From: Dactylosporangium sucinum
Lineage (GTDB): Bacteria; Actinomycetota; Actinomycetes; Mycobacteriales; Micromonosporaceae
Assembly: GCF_014647515.1 (NCBI RefSeq)
Contig: NZ_BMPI01000098.1
Span: 1 to 35,233 of the forward strand
DNA: 35,233 bases
Direction of reading: 5' to 3'
Part shown: piece after piece, positions 1 to 7,975 of the stretch
How the letters are laid out: each line of letters starts with the position of its first letter
How positions within the stretch are numbered: the stretch's first letter is position 1
Notes under the pieces: model-generated
What the model saw: only the letters and a program-made list of their open reading frames with translations
What the model was told of the DNA's origin: nothing
Databases searched by the model: none
Program-made: the position numbers and the translations under genes

Positions 1-85
1 CCTGCACCCACCTATTATCGACCAAACCCGATCAAACCGGTGCGACGGCACGCCGGATTATTCAGCGGTCTCCTAGGATGCGTTG

Positions 86-436
86 GTGACGAATGACTGC
101 CTGTTCTGCCGCATCGTCGCGGGGGAGATCCCGGCGACCGTGGTCCACGAGACCGACGAGACGCTCGCGTTCCGTGACATCGGGCCCAAGGCGCCCGTCC
201 ACGTGCTCGTCATCCCCAAGGTCCACCACACCGACGTCTCCGAGCTCGCCGTCGCCGACCCCGGGCTTGCCGGCAAGGTACTCGCCGCCTGCGCCGCGGT
301 CGCCGCGGGCGAGGGGCTCGGCGAGGGCGGCTTCCGGGTGATCTTCAACTCGGGCCCGCACAGCGGGCAGGAGGTCTTCCACGTGCACGCGCACGTCCTG
401 GGCGGCAAGCCGCTGGGCCCGATGGTCTCGGCATGA
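86..436 (+). CDS. HIT family nucleotide hydrolase/transferase
   Basis: A protein of 116 residues with the histidine-triad signature near its C-terminus (HVHAHVLGG, preceded by the SGQEVFHVH segment typical of the HINT branch) and the N-terminal DCLFCRIVAGEIP stretch conserved in this family. HINT-type proteins are small cytosolic homodimers that hydrolyse nucleoside phosphoramidates; the substrate here cannot be told. The full fold length is present. GTG at 86 is preferred because AGGA lies 7 nt upstream (75-78); TTG at 83 is the alternative and an ATG at 78 is closed by a stop. Its stop overlaps the next gene's ATG (ATGA at 433-436), so the two are probably co-translated. A second HIT gene lies at 22346-22744. 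Confidence 0.93.
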   Translation: MTNDCLFCRIVAGEIPATVVHETDETLAFRDIGPKAPVHVLVIPKVHHTDVSELAVADPGLAGKVLAACAAVAAGEGLGEGGFRVIFNSGPHSGQEVFHVHAHVLGGKPLGPMVSA

Positions 437-1776
437 GGCCGGCACAGCGGTACGAGCGTATCGTCCGGCGCGTGCAGGCGGAGGCCCGCGTGCCGGCGCT
501 CAGCGTCGCCGTCCACCGGGCCGACCGTCCACTATGGACGTTCCAGGTGGGCGCCGACGCGGGCACGCAGCTGCGCATCGGCTCGGTCACCAAGACGTTC
601 ACGGCGGTCCTCGTCATGCAGTGCCGCGACGACGGGCTGCTCGACCTCGACGACCAGATCGCCCGCCACCTGCCGGTCAAGGCGCACGGGGAGCTGACGA
701 TCGGCCGCATGCTGTCGCATTTGTCGGGGTTGCAGCGGGAGCCGTTCGGCGACGTGTGGGACACCTTGGGCGCGCCCGACGTCGAGGGGCTGCTGGCCCA
801 GCTCGACCGGGCCGAGCAGGTGCTCCGGCCGGGCCTGCGGTTCCACTACTCCAACCTCGCCGTCGCCCTGCTCGGCCACCTCGTCGGCCGGCTGCGCGGC
901 GGCACCTGGGAGGAGGTCCTGCGCGACCGGATCCTCGAGCCGCTCGGCCTGCACGACACCGCGTCCGTCCCCGAGCGGCCCGCGACCGGGTACATGGTCG
1001 ACGCCTGGTCCGACTACGCGCACCCCGAGCGGCCCGACGACTTCGGCGCCGTCGGCCCGGCGGCCCAGCTCTGGAGCACCGCGGCGGACATGGCCCGCTG
1101 GGCGGCGTTCCTGGCCGACCCGCGGGAGATGGACCCCAACGGCGCCGTCCTGGCCGCACCCACCGTCGAGGAGATGCGCGCCCCGCAGGCCGTCACCGAG
1201 GACGTCCTCTGGACCCGGGGCTTCGGGCTCGGGCTGATCGTCCACCCCCAGGCCGGCCCCGGGCGCATCGTGCACGTCGGCCACGACGGCGCCATGCCGG
1301 GCTTCCTGGCCGGGGTCTACGGCCGCAGCGGAGGCAGCGGTACCCCCGGTGCCCTCGCCGTCGCCGCCCTGGGCTCGTCGGGGACCGCGCGGGAGATCTG
1401 CGAGCTGCCGCACGAGCTGCTCGCCGCCGTCGTCGAGGAGGACCCGGCCGACGTCGCGCCGTGGGTGCCCGGCGAGCCGGCGCCGCCGGAGTACCGCTCG
1501 GTCCTCGGCCGCTGGTGGAGCGAGGGCTTCGAGTTGGTCTTCAGCTGGCGCGACGGCGGCCTGCAGGCGCGCGGCGCCGACGACCCGGCGGCCCGCCCGC
1601 CGGCCCGGTTCGCGCCGGTCGAGGGGCGGCCCGACCTGCTGCGGACGGTGTCCGGGCGGGAGGCCGGGGAGCTGCTGCGCCTGACCCGCGACGAGGACGG
1701 CCGCGTGGTGCGGATGCACTGGGCGACGTACCGCGTGACCCGCACCCAGGAGGCGTTCGACGGCCACGCGTTCTGA
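433..1776 (+). CDS. Serine beta-lactamase-like hydrolase (class C / Pfam Beta-lactamase fold)
   Basis: A 447-residue protein with the penicillin-recognising serine hydrolase motifs in order: SVTK (Ser-x-x-Lys, catalytic Ser and Lys) about residue 50, YSN (the Tyr-x-Asn motif) about residue 140, and HVGHDG near residue 280 in the place of the KTG/HxG motif. The C-terminal third is a lipocalin-like tail common in this family. No signal peptide is visible, so it is likely cytosolic; many such proteins are esterases or D-aminopeptidases rather than antibiotic resistance enzymes. It starts inside the stop codon of the HIT gene (4 nt overlap). It converges on the VOC gene, with only 8 nt between the stops. 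Fold assignment is firm, substrate unknown. Confidence 0.9.
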   Translation: MRPAQRYERIVRRVQAEARVPALSVAVHRADRPLWTFQVGADAGTQLRIGSVTKTFTAVLVMQCRDDGLLDLDDQIARHLPVKAHGELTIGRMLSHLSGLQREPFGDVWDTLGAPDVEGLLAQLDRAEQVLRPGLRFHYSNLAVALLGHLVGRLRGGTWEEVLRDRILEPLGLHDTASVPERPATGYMVDAWSDYAHPERPDDFGAVGPAAQLWSTAADMARWAAFLADPREMDPNGAVLAAPTVEEMRAPQAVTEDVLWTRGFGLGLIVHPQAGPGRIVHVGHDGAMPGFLAGVYGRSGGSGTPGALAVAALGSSGTAREICELPHELLAAVVEEDPADVAPWVPGEPAPPEYRSVLGRWWSEGFELVFSWRDGGLQARGADDPAARPPARFAPVEGRPDLLRTVSGREAGELLRLTRDEDGRVVRMHWATYRVTRTQEAFDGHAF

Positions 1777-1784
1777 GCCGGCGG

Positions 1785-2558
1785 TCAGCGGCTGATCAGG
1801 GTGAACACGGCCTCGTTCGGGTCGACCACCACGGCGATGCGGCCGTGCGGCGAGTCGAACGGGCCGTGCTGCACGTGCCCGCCGGCCGCGGCGACCCGCT
1901 CGGCCGCCCGGTCGGTGTCGTCGGTCGCGAAGTACACCATCCAGTGTGCCGGGACGCCCTCCCACGCCGGCGTCATCGTCAGCCGGCCGGCCACCGGGTC
2001 GGCGCCCCCGAGGCTCCACGCGGAGTAGTCGAAGTGCTCCCCGCCGCCGTCGATGCGCGTCTGCCGGTACCCGAAGAGGCCGTGGTAGAAGAAGTCGGCC
2101 ACGGTCGGCTCGCGCGTGTTCACCTCGGCCCAGCACAGGGCGCCGTTCTCGTCGAACAGCTGCGAGCCGGTGTGCCGCCCCGGCTCCCACGCGCCGAACG
2201 CCGCGCCCGACGGGTCCGTCGCGAACAGCATCCGGCCGTTCTGCGGGATCTCCATCGGCGGGACGAGAATCTTGCCGCCGTGCTCGTCGATCCGCTGGGC
2301 GGTGTCCTTCAGGTCGTGCGACATGAGGTACAGGCTCCAGGCCGCCGGCAGGGCCTCGGCGCCCGGCATCGGCGCGCTCATCCCGGCCACGATCCGGCCG
2401 TTCTTCAGGCACATCGTGTAGTGGCCGGAGTCGGCGCCGGTGTCGACGAACGTCCATCCGAAGACGGCCTGGTAGAACCGCTGCGCGGCCGGCACGTCGG
2501 CAGCCACCACGTCCGCCCAGCAGGGTTCCCCGTCGATGTATCCCGTGCGCTCGACCAT
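1785..2558 (-). CDS. VOC family protein with two glyoxalase-like domains
   Basis: A 257-residue protein made of two vicinal-oxygen-chelate modules (about residues 5-125 and 135-255). Each shows the W-x-(D/E)-(L/V)-x-(T/A) opening, seen as CWADVVAAD and CWAEVNTRE, and the FY(Q/H)(A/G)(V/L)FG segment. The tandem arrangement and length match the actinobacterial CFP30B/27-kDa antigen group, whose reaction is unknown; possible roles are glyoxalase, ring-cleavage or binding. The reading frame stays open upstream to about 2882 but the start is ATG 2558, preceded by GAGGAGG at 2566-2572. The upstream extension runs through repeats and is not coding. It is divergent from phoH and converges on the beta-lactamase-like gene. 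Confidence 0.9.
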   Translation of the reverse strand: MVERTGYIDGEPCWADVVAADVPAAQRFYQAVFGWTFVDTGADSGHYTMCLKNGRIVAGMSAPMPGAEALPAAWSLYLMSHDLKDTAQRIDEHGGKILVPPMEIPQNGRMLFATDPSGAAFGAWEPGRHTGSQLFDENGALCWAEVNTREPTVADFFYHGLFGYRQTRIDGGGEHFDYSAWSLGGADPVAGRLTMTPAWEGVPAHWMVYFATDDTDRAAERVAAAGGHVQHGPFDSPHGRIAVVVDPNEAVFTLISR

Positions 2559-2565
2559 GGCTGGG

Positions 2566-2572
2566 CCTCCTC
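2566..2572 (-). promoter_or_regulatory. Shine-Dalgarno site fixing the VOC gene start
   Basis: GAGGAGG on the reverse strand lies 7 nt before ATG 2558. It decides against the longer open frame that continues to about position 2882. Confidence 0.85.
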
Positions 2573-2675
2573 GCGAGAATCGGTCATCTGCCTCCTTACC
2601 AGCACCGGGAAGCACGTGAAGGGCGTTTCGCGACGAGTGGCATCTTCGGCCGAACCCGAATCGGGGACGGGACGC

Positions 2676-2774
2676 GAAGTCGGCGACGGCACGCCACGGT
2701 CGCCTGAAGAGTCGCCTGAGGAGTCGCCTGAAGAAAGTCGGCGACGGCACGCCACGGTCCCTGAAGAAAATCAG
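2676..2774. repeat. Compound direct repeats in the VOC/phoH divergent spacer
   Basis: A 25-bp sequence beginning AAGTCGGCGACGGCACGCC occurs at 2677-2701 and again at 2735-2759. Between them is a 12-bp unit GTCGCCTGAAGA repeated three times in tandem (2699-2734, one base variant), and a related unit GTCCCTGAAGAAAATCAG ends the array (2757-2774). That last 18-mer recurs exactly at 23062-23079, over the glyS stop codon, and GCGACGGCACGCC recurs at 42-54. The whole spacer from 2559 to 2866 (308 nt) holds nothing else recognisable apart from the promoters that must be there. The element type is not known to me. Confidence 0.85.
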
Positions 2775-2866
2775 AACGGCCGTGCGGGCGGTCAGCCGAT
2801 ACCATGAAGAGCCAGGACAGGAGCGAGCCCCGGAAGCAGGTGCTTGAGGCCCACCGCGGCCAAGGT

Positions 2867-3937
<1,071 letters not shown>

Positions 3938-3944
3938 CCGAGTC

Positions 3945-3949
3945 AGGAG
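3945..3949 (+). promoter_or_regulatory. Shine-Dalgarno site deciding the ybeY TTG start
   Basis: AGGAG lies 5 nt before TTG 3955. The frame is open further upstream to 3850 within phoH, but only this TTG has a ribosome site, and it begins the conserved SIEIANES segment. Confidence 0.75.
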
Positions 3950-3954
3950 CCCTG

Positions 3955-4410
3955 TTGTCCATCGAGATCGCCAACGAGTCCGGAGTCGACGTCAACTCCG
4001 ACACCATCCTGGCGGTGGCGCGGCATGCCCTCGACGAGATGGGGGTCAACCCGCTCGCCGAGCTGTCGATCCTGCTCGTCGACGTTGAGTACATGACGGA
4101 GCTCAACCACCGGTGGATGGACGGCGACGGCCCGACCGACGTGCTCGCCTTCCCGATGGACGAGGGTAGCGTCGACCATGGGCCGGGCGAGGGCGGCGGC
4201 GAGCCGGCGCTGCTCGGCGACATCGTGCTCTGCCCGGAGGTGGCCGCCAAGCAGGCCGCCGCCGCCGGGCACGCGACGATCGACGAGCTCGCGCTGCTCA
4301 CCGTGCACGGCACGCTGCACCTGCTCGGCTACGACCACGCCGAGCCGGAGGAAGAGGCCGAGATGTTCGGCCTGCAGGCGCGTCTCCTGGAGAGCTGGCG
4401 AAAGTCGTGA
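3955..4410 (+). CDS. ybeY: Endoribonuclease YbeY (rRNA maturation factor)
   Basis: A 151-residue zinc-dependent single-strand RNA endonuclease acting in 16S rRNA 3' end maturation and ribosome quality control. The catalytic zinc motif H-x3-H-x5-H is intact as HGTLHLLGYDH, and the family segment LNHRWMDGDGPTDVLAFPMD is present in the middle. Length is normal for the family. TTG at 3955 is chosen from the AGGAG site. It lies 17 nt after the phoH stop and just before the CorC-like gene, an order conserved across actinobacteria and consistent with shared work in RNA processing with PhoH and Era. Confidence 0.95.
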   Translation: MSIEIANESGVDVNSDTILAVARHALDEMGVNPLAELSILLVDVEYMTELNHRWMDGDGPTDVLAFPMDEGSVDHGPGEGGGEPALLGDIVLCPEVAAKQAAAAGHATIDELALLTVHGTLHLLGYDHAEPEEEAEMFGLQARLLESWRKS

Positions 4411-4414
4411 CCCG

Positions 4415-5737
4415 TTGAGTGACGTGACGCTCCTGACCACGGCCGCCGGGTTGGTCGTGCTCGCGGGCCTGTTCGCCATGACCGACGCCGCGCTCAACGT
4501 GGTCTCGCCGGCGCGCGCCCACGAGCTGGCCCGGGAGGGCCGGCCCGGCTCCAACGCGCTGCAGGTGATCGCGGCCGATCCCGCGCGGTACATCAACCTC
4601 CTGCTCCTGCTGCGGCTCCTCTGCGAGCTGACCGCGACCACGCTCGTCGCCCTGGTGACGGCCGCGGCCGTCGGCGGCGACCGCGACTGGCTGGCCGCGC
4701 TGATCACCGCCGGCTCGATGACCGTGGTCAGCTTCGTGGTGGTCGGCGTCGCCCCGCGCACGATGGGCCGCCAGCACGCGTATCACGTGGCCCGGTTCAC
4801 CGCGCCGCTCGTCCGCTGGCTCGGCACGGCGCTGGGCCCGCTGGCCCGGCTGCTGATCCTCATCGGCAACGCGGTGACCCCCGGCAAGGGGTATCGGGAG
4901 GGTCCGTTCGCGACGACCATCGAGCTGCGCGAGCTGGTCGACCTGGCCGAGCAGCGGGGCGTCGTCGAGCACGGCGAGCGCGAGATGATCCACTCGGTCT
5001 TCGCGCTCGGCACGACGATCGCCCGCGAGGTCATGGTCCCGCGCACCGAGATGGTGTGGATCGAGGCCCACAAGACGGTCCGCCAGGCGATGATGCTCGC
5101 GATGCGCAGCGGCTTCTCCCGCATCCCGGTCGTCGGCGAGAACGTCGACGACGTGCTCGGCATCGTCTACCTCAAGGATCTCGTGCGCCGCACCGCCGGC
5201 GACGACCCGTCGGCGAGCGAGATGCCGGTCGCCCAGGTGATGCGCAACGCCACCTTCGTGCCCGAATCGAAGCCGGTCGACGACCTCCTGCGCGAGATGC
5301 AGGCGGCCCGGGTGCACATGGCGATCATCATCGACGAGTACGGCGGGACGGCCGGCCTCGTCACGATCGAGGACATCCTGGAGGAGATCGTCGGCGAGAT
5401 CACCGACGAGTACGACGTGGCCGAGCGCCCGCCCGTCGAGGAACTCCCCGACGGCGCGGTGCGGGTCACCAGCCGCCTGCCGATCGAGGACCTGGGCGAG
5501 CTGTTCGACGTCGAGCTGCCCGCCGACGAGGTCGAGACGGTGGCCGGGCTGCTGGCCCAGGCCCTCGGCCGCGTCCCGATCCCGGGCGCGACGGCCGTCG
5601 TGGGCGGCCTGGTGCTGGTGGCCGAGGGCACGGCCGGTCGGCGCAACCGCATCGACACGCTGCTCGTGCGCCGGGCCGACCCCGACGACGAGGAAGCCGC
5701 GACCCCCGAGACCGAGAGGCAGCACGCCGATGCCTGA
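4415..5737 (+). CDS. Hemolysin C/CorC family membrane protein (DUF21-CBS-CorC_HlyC)
   Basis: A 440-residue inner-membrane protein. Residues 1 to about 190 form a DUF21/CNNM transmembrane domain with three to four hydrophobic helices. Two CBS domains follow (about 205-325; segments REVMVPRTEMVWIEAH and FVPESKPVDDLLREMQ), then a CorC_HlyC C-terminal domain (VRVTSRLPIEDLGELFDVELP). Relatives bind adenine nucleotides and take part in magnesium or cobalt efflux; 'hemolysin' is a legacy name. TTG 4415 is used, 4 nt after the ybeY stop; GTG 4424 is an in-frame alternative. It overlaps the next gene by 8 nt, indicating coupling. Equivalent of Rv2366c. Confidence 0.93.
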   Translation: MSDVTLLTTAAGLVVLAGLFAMTDAALNVVSPARAHELAREGRPGSNALQVIAADPARYINLLLLLRLLCELTATTLVALVTAAAVGGDRDWLAALITAGSMTVVSFVVVGVAPRTMGRQHAYHVARFTAPLVRWLGTALGPLARLLILIGNAVTPGKGYREGPFATTIELRELVDLAEQRGVVEHGEREMIHSVFALGTTIAREVMVPRTEMVWIEAHKTVRQAMMLAMRSGFSRIPVVGENVDDVLGIVYLKDLVRRTAGDDPSASEMPVAQVMRNATFVPESKPVDDLLREMQAARVHMAIIIDEYGGTAGLVTIEDILEEIVGEITDEYDVAERPPVEELPDGAVRVTSRLPIEDLGELFDVELPADEVETVAGLLAQALGRVPIPGATAVVGGLVLVAEGTAGRRNRIDTLLVRRADPDDEEAATPETERQHADA

Positions 5738-6068
5738 CCTGTCCCCCGAGGACGCGAAGCTCGTGACGCTGGCCCGGGCGGCCCGCGCCCGCATCGGCGC
5801 CGTGGAGGGGGCCGCGGTCCGCGACGGCGACGGCCGCACGTACAACGCGGCCTCCGTCGCCCTCCCGTCCCTCACGCTGACGGCCCTGCAGCTCGCGGTG
5901 GCGAGCGCGGTGGCCTCGGGGGCGACGAAGCTGGAGGCCGCGGCGGTGGTGACCGAGGCGTCCGCCCTGGACGCCCAGGGCCGGGCCGCGGTGCGGGACG
6001 TGTCCCCGTCGGCCCCGATCCACCTGGCCGCCCCCGACGCCACGGTCTTCGCCACCGTCACGGACTGA
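5730..6068 (+). CDS. Cytidine-deaminase-like protein lacking the zinc site
   Basis: A 112-residue protein of the length and position of Rv2365c, between the CorC-like gene and era. The fold looks like cytidine deaminase: an N-terminal helix (DAKLVTLARAARARIGA), the substrate strand GRTYNAASVALPSL, then a helix where the catalytic Cys-Ala-Glu should be. Here that site reads LTLTALQLAVA, and the later Pro-Cys-x-x-Cys is absent; the protein has no cysteine at all. It therefore cannot be a zinc deaminase of the usual type and may have a structural or nucleoside-binding role. It is not a recent pseudogene: the frame is intact and codon bias is normal. Starts 8 nt inside the preceding gene. Confidence 0.8.
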   Translation: MPDLSPEDAKLVTLARAARARIGAVEGAAVRDGDGRTYNAASVALPSLTLTALQLAVASAVASGATKLEAAAVVTEASALDAQGRAAVRDVSPSAPIHLAAPDATVFATVTD

Positions 6069-6193
6069 CCCGGCCCGCGCCCGCACGGCTCGGCCCGCGC
6101 CGCCACCGCTGCGGGCGGAGGGCGGGGAAGCGCGCCCGGGGCGCCGGTCGTGCGGGCGACGGGCTGCGTGACATCCTGAGAGGACGACTGAGC

Positions 6194-7084
6194 ATGCTGC
6201 AGCGGTACGACGAGCGCAACGCCGACCTGCGCTACTGGGTGAACGGGACGCTGCGGCACCGGGACGAGCCGGGCATCTCGCCGTTCGACTCCGTCGTGCA
6301 GGGCGGGGATGCCGTGTGGGAGGGGCTGCGGCTCTACGACGGCGGCATCTACGGGCTCGGGGCGCACCTCGCGCGGCTGCGCCGCTCGGCCGTCGCGCTC
6401 GGCTTCGCGGCGATCCCGGGCGACGGCGAGATCGTCGCGGCGCTGACCGAGACCCTGCGGGCCAACGACATGCGCGACGGCGTGCACGTGCGGCTCACGC
6501 TCACCCGCGGGGTCAAGGTCACCAGCGGCATGGACCCGCGGCTCAACCGCGCCGGCTGCACGCTCATCGTGCTGGCCGAGCACAAGGCGCCGGTGTACGA
6601 CACGGGCGGGCTGACGCTGGTCACCAGCAGCGTCCGGCGGCCCGGGCCGGACGTGCTCGACCCGAAGATCCACCACAACAACCTGCTGAACTCGATCCTG
6701 GCCAAGATGGAGGCCAACGTCGCCGGCGCCGACGACGCGCTCATGCTCGACGCGCGCGGGTTCGTCGCCGAGACGAACGCGACCCACCTCTTCGCCGTCG
6801 GCGGCGACACGCTCGTCACGCCGCGGGCCGTCGCCTGCCCGGAGGGCATCACGCGCGACACCGTGCTGCGCATCGCGCCCTATCCGGTCGAGGTCCGCGA
6901 CGTCACCCAGGTCGAGATGTACACGGCCGACGAGGTCTTCTGCACCGGCACCATGGGCGAGATCGCCGGCGTCACCCGGATCGACGGCCGGCCGATCGGC
7001 ACGGGCGAGGTCGGCCCGGTGACCCGCAAGATCGCCGAGCTGTACCGCGAGCACGCCCGGGCGAACGCCACCAGCGTCATCTGA
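6194..7084 (+). CDS. Class IV PLP-dependent aminotransferase (BCAT/DAAT-like)
   Basis: A 296-residue fold-type IV aminotransferase, cytosolic, using pyridoxal phosphate to move an amino group between an amino acid and a 2-oxo acid. The internal aldimine lysine is most likely Lys158 (DPKIHHNNLLNS), followed by the class signature variant VAETNATHLFAV (about 191-202) and the phosphate-binding EGITRDTVLRIA segment. The usual BCAT GE(N/S)LF is replaced by NATHLF, so substrate may differ from IlvE; branched-chain, D-amino acid or aminodeoxychorismate-type chemistry are all possible. AGAGGA lies upstream of ATG 6194. It converges with the sulfotransferase-like gene with an 8-nt overlap. The 125-nt gap before it holds no clear feature. 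Confidence 0.9.
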   Translation: MLQRYDERNADLRYWVNGTLRHRDEPGISPFDSVVQGGDAVWEGLRLYDGGIYGLGAHLARLRRSAVALGFAAIPGDGEIVAALTETLRANDMRDGVHVRLTLTRGVKVTSGMDPRLNRAGCTLIVLAEHKAPVYDTGGLTLVTSSVRRPGPDVLDPKIHHNNLLNSILAKMEANVAGADDALMLDARGFVAETNATHLFAVGGDTLVTPRAVACPEGITRDTVLRIAPYPVEVRDVTQVEMYTADEVFCTGTMGEIAGVTRIDGRPIGTGEVGPVTRKIAELYREHARANATSVI

Positions 7085-7796
7085 TGCGGTGCGCGGCCAG
7101 TTCGTCGTAGAGCGGCAGCGCGGCGGCGACGAGCCCGGCGAGCCGCGGCGGCACGACCGGGGGAGCGGGGTCGTGCGGGGCGAAGCCGGTGGACGCCTCG
7201 ACCGCCGCGTACCAGTGCGGGGCCCACACGCCGTCCGTGTCCCGCCGCCCGGGCTCCCACGCCAGCATCGCCGGGTCCCACGGCAGGCCCAGCGCCGCAC
7301 ACAGCTCGGGCAGCACCGAACCCGGCGCGCGGAGCACGTCGGCGGCGTCGACGACCGGCCCCGGGTGCCGCCGGAAGATCGACACCTGCTGGGGGAAGCC
7401 CAGGTCCTCGAGGGTCGGCTCGCCCCGGACCTTCGCGTAGGAGGCGACCACGCTGGCGGGGTGGCGGATGAGGTACGCGTTGGTGACCGACTCCAGCCAG
7501 GAAAGCTCGATCTGCGGGAGCAGGTGGTGGGTCATGTGCTTCTGGTACTGCAGGGTGACTCCGGCCGGCAGCGGCGCGAGCAACGAGGCCACCGCCGTGG
7601 GCCAGTCGCACGGCTGCGAGGCGAGGATGTCGCGGCGCCCGGGGTGGTCGAGGCCCGTCGCCGACAGGTAGTGCGCGTAGAGCGGCTCGTCGACGACGAC
7701 GGTGCCGGGCCGGGCGCCGAAGCTGCGCATCATGGCCGTCGAGATGTTGCGGGGGCCGGACCACATGGCGACACGCACGAACAGAGGGTAACCCAT
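7077..7796 (-). CDS. Sulfotransferase-like P-loop protein
   Basis: A 239-residue protein with the PAPS-sulfotransferase fold motifs. An N-terminal 5'-phosphosulfate loop variant reads MWSGPRNISTAMMRSF, and the 3'-phosphate site reads LIRHPASVVASY near residue 115. In known sulfotransferases these bind PAPS and transfer sulfate to hydroxyl or amine groups; here the reaction is unproven. ATG 7796 is preceded by GGTGGA; an in-frame GTG at 7808 would add four residues. It converges on the class IV aminotransferase (stops overlap by 8 nt). From memory, sulfotransferase-like and BCAT-like domains are joined in one polypeptide in plants, which suggests the pair acts together. Divergent from the FHA/FtsK gene. 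Confidence 0.82.
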   Translation of the reverse strand: MGYPLFVRVAMWSGPRNISTAMMRSFGARPGTVVVDEPLYAHYLSATGLDHPGRRDILASQPCDWPTAVASLLAPLPAGVTLQYQKHMTHHLLPQIELSWLESVTNAYLIRHPASVVASYAKVRGEPTLEDLGFPQQVSIFRRHPGPVVDAADVLRAPGSVLPELCAALGLPWDPAMLAWEPGRRDTDGVWAPHWYAAVEASTGFAPHDPAPPVVPPRLAGLVAAALPLYDELAAHRIR

Positions 7797-7975
7797 GTGG
7801 CATTCCACCCGTTTTAAGACCGTATAGCACGAAATCCTGGCGCGCGTCGATGCGAATCACTCGGCGTTGTGGCGCTTACTGTCGAGGGCGGAGCCCTGCA
7901 GTGCGCCCGCCCCGCCACCAGGCTTTCTGGAAACCGACGTCGGGTGATGCTGCGCGGGAAGGAAGGGGCCGGTCG

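Noticed and set aside
4298..7300. A reverse-strand frame open for 1000 codons opposite the CorC-like and aminotransferase genes
   Set aside because: No recognisable protein pattern, overlaps three confident forward genes; a GC artefact.
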